A stretch of DNA of 64,000 nucleotides from BD1-7 clade bacterium (GTDB taxonomy: Bacteria; Pseudomonadota; Gammaproteobacteria; Pseudomonadales; DT-91). Made by a program: the position numbers and the translations under genes. The notes under the pieces are model-generated. The model saw only the letters and a program-made list of their open reading frames with translations, had not been told where the DNA came from and did not search any database. The stretch is from NCBI GenBank assembly GCA_902705865.1, contig CACSIO010000034.1, positions 315,287 through 379,286 on the forward strand. The letters run 5' to 3'. Below are positions 57,470 through 64,000 of the stretch, piece after piece (position 1 is the stretch's first letter; each line of letters opens with the position of its first letter).

Positions 57470-57485
57470 TTTACATGCATGCAAA
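57470..57485. promoter_or_regulatory. Near-perfect palindrome upstream of SDR gene, candidate operator
   Basis: TTTACATGCATGCAAA is symmetrical about CATGCATG with one mismatch. It lies 46 bases before the SDR start in the divergent region with the MASE1 gene, a place for a TetR- or similar repressor. The regulator is not identified. Confidence 0.45.
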
Positions 57486-57530
57486 TTTACATACAATCGA
57501 ACAATTCTATTTAACAAAAGGCATGAAAAC

Positions 57531-58298
57531 ATGGCGAACAACAACTTCGCACTCGTCACCGGCGGCGCGAGCGGTATGGGCAGGCTGGCTGCACAAAATC
57601 TCGCCAAAAAGGGTATGAAAGTCGCGATTTTGGATATTAATGCCGACGGTCTACAAGAGACGGCAGAGGGATACGACAACATATTTGCCTACCAAGTCGA
57701 TGTTACTGATACCGATGCGGTTTTCAAAACGGTTGAAACTATCGTCGCAGAGCACGGCAATCTCTATCGCGTGATGCACGCTGCTGCGATCATGCCTTAC
57801 GGTAAAATTCTGGACCATGACGCAAAAGATATTATACGCGTGATGGATATCAATTACGGTGGCATGGTAAATATCACCAAGGCAACACTGCCCTATTTGT
57901 TGGATAGCAATGCCGGTGAAATGATTGTGTTTTCTTCGATGCTTGGCGTTATGCCGGTATTGGCAACAGGCGCGTATAGCGCGAGTAAATTTGCCACGTC
58001 AGCATTTGTTGAAATCATGTCGGAAGAACACAAAAACAGTGGGATCACATTCGTATGTGTATGCCCTCCTGCGGTTAAAACACCTTTGTTGCAGCAGGCC
58101 AAAGATACTATCTGGCCCAAAATTCTTGATGAAAACCCGCCTATCAGCCCTGAAGAAGTGCTAGAAGCTGTTGAAAAAGCGGTTAAGAAAGGCGAGTTTT
58201 GGGTATTCCCAGGCAAAGGAACACGGATTGGTGCTGTGATGCGCCGCTTGTTCCCAAGGAATATTTGGAAGCACATTCACAAGGTTGAAGGCTGGTAA
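57531..58298 (+). CDS. SDR-family NAD(P)-dependent oxidoreductase
   Basis: 255 residues from ATG 57531 (AAGG upstream). Classical SDR: ALVTGGASGMGR (cofactor Gly motif), an AAAIM segment (NAG equivalent), Ser in FSSML, and YSASK (catalytic Tyr-Lys). DVTD with Asp suggests preference near NAD(H). Substrate unknown, possibly lipid or alcohol. It converges with the other SDR across an inverted repeat. Confidence 0.88.
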   Translation: MANNNFALVTGGASGMGRLAAQNLAKKGMKVAILDINADGLQETAEGYDNIFAYQVDVTDTDAVFKTVETIVAEHGNLYRVMHAAAIMPYGKILDHDAKDIIRVMDINYGGMVNITKATLPYLLDSNAGEMIVFSSMLGVMPVLATGAYSASKFATSAFVEIMSEEHKNSGITFVCVCPPAVKTPLLQQAKDTIWPKILDENPPISPEEVLEAVEKAVKKGEFWVFPGKGTRIGAVMRRLFPRNIWKHIHKVEGW

Positions 58299-58308
58299 AC
58301 CGGCAAAC

Positions 58309-58376
58309 GCGTAGCGCGAGATGCAGAGAGCTTTCAGAATCCCGCGCCAGCAATCATTGTTGGCAATGCGCTACGC
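58309..58376. repeat. 9-bp inverted repeat spanning the SDR-SDR junction
   Basis: GCGTAGCGC (58309-58317) and GCGCTACGC (58368-58376) are exact reverse complements, 50 bases apart. It may form a long-loop terminator for the two convergent SDR genes. There is no T-tract. Confidence 0.5.
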
Positions 58377-58380
58377 CGCA

Positions 58381-59193
58381 TCAACCACCTAGTACTTTTT
58401 TCATTAGCCAATCAGACCAAGTCATTGGTAAAAATTCCAGCGCAGATCTCGCCGGATCCGCTTTTACCGAATACGCTGGCTTTGGCGACTTAGCATTCAG
58501 CGCATCAAGCACTGCCTTGGCCAAAACTTCTGGCGGATTACCCTTTTTACCCTCTTTTACCGCAAATCCCATCATTCGACGAATGACATCGCCAAAATAC
58601 TGACTTCTGTCAGCAGCCGCAGAAAAGTTGCTTTCTATCGAGCTTACCATCGCAGTCTTAAAAGGCCCCGGTTGTATTTTAATCACATCAACACCCAATA
58701 ATGCCATCTCACGACGCAGTGCATCTGAATATGCTTCAACTGCATGCTTGCTCATTGCGTATGCACCATTGAAGGGTGCAGCAGTTTGCCAACCGGTCTC
58801 TGAGCTGATGTTGACGATCTTGCCTTTGGTTTTAAGAAGCATGCTGAAAAAACGCTTGTTGACTCGAAAAGTACCCAAAACATTGACGTTAATAACGCGC
58901 TCAAGCACTGCATCGTCCAATTCGATGACAGAACCCACTGCCAAGATTCCGGCAAAATTAATAATCGCGTCCAGTGAATCGGTTGTTTCACCGACAATCT
59001 TGCAAGCCTTATCAATAGATGCCGAATCAGTAACATCCAGCACAACCGGTGTAAATCCCTGTTGATCTTCGAGCTTGCTTAACGCCTTCGCGTCGAAGTC
59101 CGCAATGTAAACATGCCATCCATTTGCTACCAGTAACTCAGCTGTTGCAAACCCTAGGCCACCTGCGGCGCCGGTGATAAGTGCTTTTTTCAT
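58381..59193 (-). CDS. SDR-family oxidoreductase
   Basis: 270 residues. Classical SDR: ALITGAAGGLGFATAE, NFAGI (NAG-type), Ser in NISSETG and YAMSKHAVE (Tyr-x-x-x-Lys). A C-terminal part (PMTWSDWLMKKVLG) may contact membrane or substrate. It is similar in size to retinol/17-beta-hydroxysteroid-type SDRs, but the substrate is not assignable. Divergent from the MACPF-like gene. Confidence 0.87.
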   Translation of the reverse strand: MKKALITGAAGGLGFATAELLVANGWHVYIADFDAKALSKLEDQQGFTPVVLDVTDSASIDKACKIVGETTDSLDAIINFAGILAVGSVIELDDAVLERVINVNVLGTFRVNKRFFSMLLKTKGKIVNISSETGWQTAAPFNGAYAMSKHAVEAYSDALRREMALLGVDVIKIQPGPFKTAMVSSIESNFSAAADRSQYFGDVIRRMMGFAVKEGKKGNPPEVLAKAVLDALNAKSPKPAYSVKADPARSALEFLPMTWSDWLMKKVLGG

Positions 59194-59559
59194 TTCTATT
59201 ACCCCTAATTGAATTGATACACACGTAGTCGAAAATGGACGCTAAAACCCTAATAGCTACCGCCGATCATCCTTATCGGAACACTTTACCGACAAATGAT
59301 ACAAAGTTGCATATTACAAGTCAGTAATCCACATGCAATGATGGTAATCAACCGCTACCTGAAATTGATAAAAAAGGTCGGTATTTCACATCAAACGCGC
59401 AAACTGACGATTTATTCATCACAATTCACAAGAACTTATAACAAATCGCGATATTGTCACCGCAACAGCCAGATTGACTATTTGTAACAACAAACAATAA
59501 CGATCGGACACAAAATCACTGCAAGGGACGGCCCTACTGATCAACCCCAGAGGTCGGAT
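59194..59559. other. Intergenic region upstream of MACPF-like gene
   Basis: 366 AT-rich bases between divergent genes. TTGACT (59474-59479) with AATAAC (59496-59501) 16 bases on is a weak sigma-70-type promoter candidate for the MACPF-like gene. No credible gene was found. Confidence 0.45.
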
Positions 59560-61821
59560 ATGAGTTTCAAATACCCATCGGCAGTTGTCGGCGTGATGCT
59601 AACAACTGTTTACAGCATTCCGCTGCTTGCGCAAAACACGGAAGAACAAGATCCCTATCGAAAATATATGCCGAAGGCGTATATCCAAAAACATGAGGAA
59701 GCTTTGGAGTCTAGATCCAATGACATGCCTCCAATGGCTCTCGCGATGGCGTTATCGTCAGGCGAATCAACGGATTCGGGCGCTGAGGACCCGAAACGTC
59801 GGCATATCGTGGGGCGTGGTTTTTATACTTACGATAATATTCCTGCATTTCAAAGCGCGCTGGATCTAAATTCGTATCAGGTATACGTGAACAAACCCTC
59901 GTCAGAGCTAAGTTACACCCTCAGTTTTGATACACAAAAGATTGCCAGTGAACTGGGTTATGGCGCGAACGCGTCTGTTCCTATCGAGGGCGTCAATCTC
60001 GTTGCCGAAAACAGCTTTCTTAACCAATTTGAATCGAACAGTAAAACCACATCAATTATTTACTCCTTCAGCTATAAGTACCGCTATGCCATCACCCAAG
60101 CTGACCAGGGCCCGGTAATGATGTCCGATCCGGCGTTATCTCTCTATGAGTCAGATCCGGAGAGCTTTATCAGCACCTACGGCGATCGCTTTGTTAGCCA
60201 GGCTGACGTTGGCGGCGCGATTTTTATCATGATCAAAGTCTCGTTTACATCGGTCAAAGATAAATTGGCGTTTGAACAAAAGGTGGGAGCTGAGTTGCCA
60301 GGAGTCGCAAGTGTCGGAGCTTATATAAAAGGCTCGCTCGACTACGACGACACCAACGGTAAAGTTCAAATGTATGCCCTTCAGGTCGGGGGTAAACCGC
60401 TCGAGCTTGGCAAAATCATCGGTACAGATGGCAGTAACTATTATAACTTTGCAGACGTAAATGCCTTGGATGACAAGCTACGTGCCGCAAACGATTACAT
60501 TCAAAACTTCGCCGAACAAATCGATCCGAATGACGCGCAGACTTCCGTAGTGCTGGGCTCGCCTTCAACAATGTCATACACATCACTCGGCAATATTCCG
60601 CAAGGTGATTATTTGCCTGAGCAACCTTTCAACGAATCGGTGAGCGATGCACGCAAAAAGCTCGAAGAAGGTTATGAGCATTATCTGTCGATCCGCGACC
60701 GAGGTATTGCCGTCGCCCGCCAAGTCAAGACTCGTGCCGGCCAACTGATCTATGGCGAAGATGCTGAAAAGCTCACTAACTTGATCAACTACTACACGTC
60801 GCTAGAAAGCTTCTATAAAGATGCTGAAAACACGGCGCAGCAGTATTGTTATTTACCTGGCGAGGAAGAAAAATACTGCATTGTTGCAGCCGACAATCTT
60901 GCTGATCTTGTTTACGATGCAGGTTTTGAATCACAGCACCAGCTCGAACAAGTTGCCGCTGATTTTGGGTATACCATCAATATCGACGATACCTTGTTTG
61001 CCTATCCGATTACGAGCACCACGCCGATCATCGACATGATGAACAAGATACCTCGTTCAAACCTCATTGAAGATGATCGTGGATTTGGACAAATCTATGC
61101 GTTATTCAACGCTGACGGCCGCTATATTGGCGGTGCCAGTTTATTAGTCAGTCAATATGACATTGATCTTGTTGGCCCTTCCCTACCTGAGACCTGGAGT
61201 CTTTACACGTTAGCGAATAAGCGATTTGACCAGTTTGCGTTCAGCGGTGGTTACATCAATATGCAGTGGCTTAATGACACAGACCGTGACGGTTTTGGAA
61301 CAACAATGCTTAGCGCTGATGTTTCAGCCCCCGGCCTGTTTGTTGGTATTAATCGTTTAGATGGTAAACGCTTCAAAGGAGTGAATTACGGCGATACTGC
61401 ATTCAAATTCGGCGGCAAACGAAGCCCAGCAGTGTTAATTAGCGATCTATTTAGATCTTCACAGATCTTCCGGTTTGACCATGCAGATACACTGAGTTAT
61501 GGCATGCCTGAATCACGTTATTGCTATCACAATGGTGGCAACACTGCGTGGCTAATCAACGAACGTACCGGCGAAAGTGATGGTGGCCCTATTTACTCGA
61601 CGCAGTGTGTTACTGCACGCCCAGGTGACGTTATCAGTTGGACGGTGTACTGGTTCCTGTATGATTATGCCATCACTAAACAGTGGACGATTAGCTCACC
61701 CGATAACCGGCATACTCATGAGGTGAGTTACACCACCTTTGGTGCCGGGGCAGTTCCCGCAGGTAATGCGTTGCCCTCTGATATAGGCAATGGAACCATA
61801 ACGGTTGATGCCCAACTTTAA
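59560..61821 (+). CDS. Secreted MACPF/CDC-superfamily-like protein
   Basis: 753 residues. Signal peptide about 1-25 (SIPLLAQN), then a polar segment. Residues about 85-340 look like a MACPF domain. Tyr207-Gly208-x-x-Phe211-x6-Gly218-Gly219 fits the consensus YG-T/S-H-F/Y-x6-GG except that the T/S-H pair is Asp-Arg. Before it are strands resembling the family start (LSYTLSFDTQKI), and the IFIMIKVSFTSVKDK strand follows. Cys pair in QYCYLPGEEEKYC (around 430). The C-terminal 250 residues are beta-rich with a DTDRDGFG acidic loop, perhaps a lectin or Ca-binding part. GAGG precedes the ATG. Pore formation is inference. Confidence 0.6.
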   Translation: MSFKYPSAVVGVMLTTVYSIPLLAQNTEEQDPYRKYMPKAYIQKHEEALESRSNDMPPMALAMALSSGESTDSGAEDPKRRHIVGRGFYTYDNIPAFQSALDLNSYQVYVNKPSSELSYTLSFDTQKIASELGYGANASVPIEGVNLVAENSFLNQFESNSKTTSIIYSFSYKYRYAITQADQGPVMMSDPALSLYESDPESFISTYGDRFVSQADVGGAIFIMIKVSFTSVKDKLAFEQKVGAELPGVASVGAYIKGSLDYDDTNGKVQMYALQVGGKPLELGKIIGTDGSNYYNFADVNALDDKLRAANDYIQNFAEQIDPNDAQTSVVLGSPSTMSYTSLGNIPQGDYLPEQPFNESVSDARKKLEEGYEHYLSIRDRGIAVARQVKTRAGQLIYGEDAEKLTNLINYYTSLESFYKDAENTAQQYCYLPGEEEKYCIVAADNLADLVYDAGFESQHQLEQVAADFGYTINIDDTLFAYPITSTTPIIDMMNKIPRSNLIEDDRGFGQIYALFNADGRYIGGASLLVSQYDIDLVGPSLPETWSLYTLANKRFDQFAFSGGYINMQWLNDTDRDGFGTTMLSADVSAPGLFVGINRLDGKRFKGVNYGDTAFKFGGKRSPAVLISDLFRSSQIFRFDHADTLSYGMPESRYCYHNGGNTAWLINERTGESDGGPIYSTQCVTARPGDVISWTVYWFLYDYAITKQWTISSPDNRHTHEVSYTTFGAGAVPAGNALPSDIGNGTITVDAQL

Positions 61822-61835
61822 ATCGTTATAGATAC

Positions 61836-61860
61836 GGCCGCACCTGCAATGGGTGTGGCC
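61836..61860 (+). terminator. Hairpin after MACPF-like gene
   Basis: GGCCGCACC (61836-61844) pairs with GGTGTGGCC (61852-61860) with one G-U pair. It starts 14 bases after the stop; the T-tract is weak. Confidence 0.5.
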
Positions 61861-62223
61861 ATTATATTTACTTCAGATTGATTCTTTCGACATCTAAACC
61901 CTTAGAACCCTCCTCCTTTGCGCATTTATTATCCAGTGCCGGATGGCTTATCAGGCATCCTTTGAGAGATATTCATCATGAAAACACCAACCTTTAGTAC
62001 AGACCTTTCGTTAGACAATCCCTTGAATGAAAGCCTTGCTGATTAAGACGTGCTGTGAGGCCTTTCGTTTAACGTGAATTGTGATGGAAGTGGATTACGT
62101 ACCGAGAGTTAGTCTGAAATAGAAACAAAAAAGGAGCATGCGCATGTTATTGCGAGCTCCTTTGAGTAGCAACCCTAACAAATGCTAGGGCTACAAGCAG
62201 ATATTAAAATAGGTACGGTTAGC
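61861..62223. other. Intergenic region between MACPF-like and FAD-oxidase genes
   Basis: About 360 bases. It contains a 22-codon open frame (61978-62046) with a plausible ribosome-binding site, discussed as a finding, and a minus-strand terminator. A second small inverted repeat CCCTA/TAGGG lies near 62170-62190. No larger gene was seen. Confidence 0.5.
62126..62163 (-). terminator. Intrinsic terminator of FAD-oxidase gene
   Basis: AAAGGAGC (62130-62137) pairs with GCTCCTTT (62156-62163), with extra CGCA/TGCG pairing inside. The A-run at 62126-62132 gives T's on the minus strand. Confidence 0.7.
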
Positions 62224-64000
62224 TTACCAACTTGCCGGATAGGTGAAGTTTGGATATTTGATGCCGATTGCCTTAGCAAACTTGTTGGCAAACATTCCAT
62301 TTGGGTCAACCTTGGCAACTGCATTATTGAAACGCGTTAAACGATCGCCGTAGGCGCCGATATCACGTTGCAACTCAAACATCCACGGGTCATCAGAATG
62401 CATGTTTTTACCCCAGTGGCCACGCGCACCGTATTGTGTAACCAGCACTCGCATCGCTTCTTCATAAGGATCCATGTACTCGTTGAACTGCTGCTCAGAC
62501 AGTGCTGCAGGCACAAATATTGGCATCTCGATATGGACCGCGATTGTACCGTCTTCAAAGCCGTTTCCGGTGCCGGTATAAGCGAGAAGCGTGTTGTTTT
62601 CAACCTTCGAAAAACGCACAAAAATACCGATTAGTGGTACTGGTGTAGAGCGGTTCTTCACATTCATGCCATTGGTGAAATCACGAACATATTCCATCGC
62701 CGCCTGCATGTTATTGAATGGCACTGCCACTTCCCAATCCATTTGACGCATTTCTCTACCAACGGTATCAATGAGTTTGCTGGAAGTAATACGGTGAGTC
62801 GGTGCAATCGCATTCGTGGTATAGCGAGTTTCGCCCTTGACTGTTTTGACCAGTGGTGGTGTTAAGTGCCAGCCAGAACGACGCATATAAGCCATGTTTT
62901 CATGCGCCTCAAGGCTGGTGTCGGCACCACCAATCTGGAATATTTGCATGGTTTGCTCAACAGATAACTGACCAAGGTCGACATAAGGGAACAGCAAGCG
63001 GTTGTTTGCGCCATCTTCGGCCGCAGCAGTTGTTGTCTTACCGCAAGTACGTAGGTATTGATTCTGGCTTGGGAACCAGTTGTACTGGCCATAATCACAA
63101 TCTTTGATGTCGTTGTAGACACTGCCCGTCTTGTTGTTTTCGAACAATTCATCTTCGTTATGGAAGGTCACTTTCACTTGTGTATTTGTTGCTGCCTGTA
63201 CTTCTAGGCGAACACGAGTAATAACTCCCATGTAACCGAGATGCGTAGTAAATGCTTTCCATAAATCTGGGTCGGCCACGCCGGTCGTTCCGCGACTGTA
63301 AGTCTGAATTTCACCATCAGCGCCGATGACATCCATCGACACAACAGAGTGAGAAAGAATGTTACGGTTTTTCGGCGAGCTTCCGTGAGCGGACGTGCCT
63401 ATTGCGCCAGCAACAGATACATGACGCCAGCCCAAGTGAACATAGCCTAAGCCCTTGCCACGTGAATACAACCACTCACCCAGCTCGTGCATGTTAGTAC
63501 CGGCAGCAACGCTAACAACTTCTTGCCCTTCGAAGGTTTCGAGTTGCATGCCAAGACCTTCTCGTTCATGGTCGAATTGATCCATAACCAGAGTGATGCC
63601 GTCAGTACAAATAACGGAGGTCGCCGATCCAGATGTTGTATTAACCGCTTGGCCGCCGGTTACTTTTACGCGAATGCCGTTTGCAGCAGCTTGTTTAATG
63701 ATGGCTTGAATTTCTGCGATGCTGGTTGGGTGATAAACGTCTTGCATGTCGGCTTCGTTACAAAGCACTTGGAAGTTGAACGATGCGTGACCAAAATCGC
63801 TACAATCTGACGGGCAATTTTGCGCTGTTTCAACGCCGTCACAAATCAAGTTTGAGCACGTTTTCATCACTTCAACACCCGCGAGATCGCCATTGTTCTT
63901 GATCGTGCTTTTGATGGTGTTTAGGCGGCCGAAAATTGATAGCAGCGGATCTGTAACCTTTTCCATATTGCCGTCTTTACCACAGAATTCACGTCCGTCG
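62224..64000 (-). CDS. Secreted FAD-linked oxidase, D-arabinono-1,4-lactone oxidase-like (5' end outside window)
   Basis: 591 residues are visible and the frame stays open to the window edge, so the N-terminus is missing. Order: a Cys-rich segment (CSNLICDGVETAQNCPSDC, preceded upstream by FCGKDGN), of a type common in secreted bacterial proteins, then a PCMH FAD domain (about 80-250; VYHPTSIAEIQAI, RHVSVAGAIGTSAHGSS), then the ALO C-terminal domain ending in RGHWGKNMHSDDP. The usual G-x-G-H-S that carries covalent FAD reads VTGGQAVN, so covalent attachment is doubtful. Likely oxidises a sugar lactone or alcohol with O2. Substrate unknown. Confidence 0.78.
   Translation of the reverse strand, partial: DGREFCGKDGNMEKVTDPLLSIFGRLNTIKSTIKNNGDLAGVEVMKTCSNLICDGVETAQNCPSDCSDFGHASFNFQVLCNEADMQDVYHPTSIAEIQAIIKQAAANGIRVKVTGGQAVNTTSGSATSVICTDGITLVMDQFDHEREGLGMQLETFEGQEVVSVAAGTNMHELGEWLYSRGKGLGYVHLGWRHVSVAGAIGTSAHGSSPKNRNILSHSVVSMDVIGADGEIQTYSRGTTGVADPDLWKAFTTHLGYMGVITRVRLEVQAATNTQVKVTFHNEDELFENNKTGSVYNDIKDCDYGQYNWFPSQNQYLRTCGKTTTAAAEDGANNRLLFPYVDLGQLSVEQTMQIFQIGGADTSLEAHENMAYMRRSGWHLTPPLVKTVKGETRYTTNAIAPTHRITSSKLIDTVGREMRQMDWEVAVPFNNMQAAMEYVRDFTNGMNVKNRSTPVPLIGIFVRFSKVENNTLLAYTGTGNGFEDGTIAVHIEMPIFVPAALSEQQFNEYMDPYEEAMRVLVTQYGARGHWGKNMHSDDPWMFELQRDIGAYGDRLTRFNNAVAKVDPNGMFANKFAKAIGIKYPNFTYPASW

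Noticed and set aside
59296..59487. 63-residue open frame upstream of the MACPF-like gene
   Set aside because: No ribosome-binding site, unusual composition, and it overlaps the likely promoter.

Overview
The window reads as a chromosomal segment of a free-living, probably marine gammaproteobacterium. The evidence is conserved gene order. One run is trxB / aat-bpt-infA / clpA-clpS / cspD / icd. A second is ftsK-lolA-rarA-crcB-serS-cysG. A third is rnm-yciO-scpA-scpB-rluB diverging from yciB-yciI. The product mix adds detail: PHA-granule proteins, DDN-type and LLM oxidoreductases, START-domain, amidohydrolase and SDR enzymes, and a MASE1 sensor. This mix would fit Cellvibrionales/Spongiibacteraceae-like bacteria, but that placement is inference from gene content and was not computed. 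No rRNA, prophage, IS element or CRISPR array was seen. One tRNA (tRNA-Ser, anticodon GGA) is present.

Layout. 1-3159: the 3' part of a very large surface or secreted protein with two PA14-like modules. 3160-5400: a small accessory block with a complete tyrosine recombinase, a ribbon-helix-helix-like protein and several strong palindromes. 5700-9600: periplasmic START protein, a small unknown, a DDN-family protein, an amidohydrolase and GloC. 9590-15365: PHA-associated genes (PhaD-like regulator, phasin, a granule-region protein) around a hemerythrin-like protein and the periplasmic protease Prc. 14415-21559: a long leftward gene run (rnm, yciO, scpA, scpB, rluB, a winged-helix protein, an RluA-like synthase, an MBL hydrolase, a PHA-system protein, ribE) whose members overlap or lie within about 55 bases of each other. 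21606-24827: the rightward run yciB, yciI, SH3 protein, cyclophilin, pdxJ. 24905-27097: Spy-like protein, tRNA-Ser, and cysH coupled to a degenerate pseudouridine synthase. 27382-32525: LLM oxidoreductase, flavin reductase, the overlapping RNA-modification set truC-rsuA-rsmC, and a membrane-anchored FHA protein. 32611-52829: mostly housekeeping (meaB, a histidine-rich membrane protein, gor, cysG, serS, crcB, rarA, lolA, ftsK, trxB, aat, bpt, infA, clpA, clpS, cspD, icd, a methyltransferase). 53019-57244: an alpha/beta hydrolase and a lipoprotein with overlapping start codons, an HdeD-like membrane protein and a MASE1 protein with a degenerate histidine-kinase module. 57531-64000: two SDRs, a secreted MACPF-like protein and the C-terminal part of a secreted FAD-linked oxidase.

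How the genes work together. Much of the core is translation and RNA quality: four apparently active pseudouridine synthases, RsmC, SerS, IF-1, Aat and Bpt (N-degron tagging), and ClpS/ClpA (N-degron recognition and unfolding). Chromosome maintenance is covered by ScpAB, FtsK and RarA. Redox and sulfur metabolism is covered by TrxB, Gor, CysH and CysG (siroheme for sulfite reductase). Envelope biogenesis is covered by LolA, Prc, a periplasmic cyclophilin, a Spy-like chaperone and YciB. The candidates for something new are at the two ends and in a few degenerate enzymes: the recombinase/RHH/palindrome block, the MACPF-like protein, the MASE1 pseudokinase, and the catalytically dead RluA homologue coupled to cysH.
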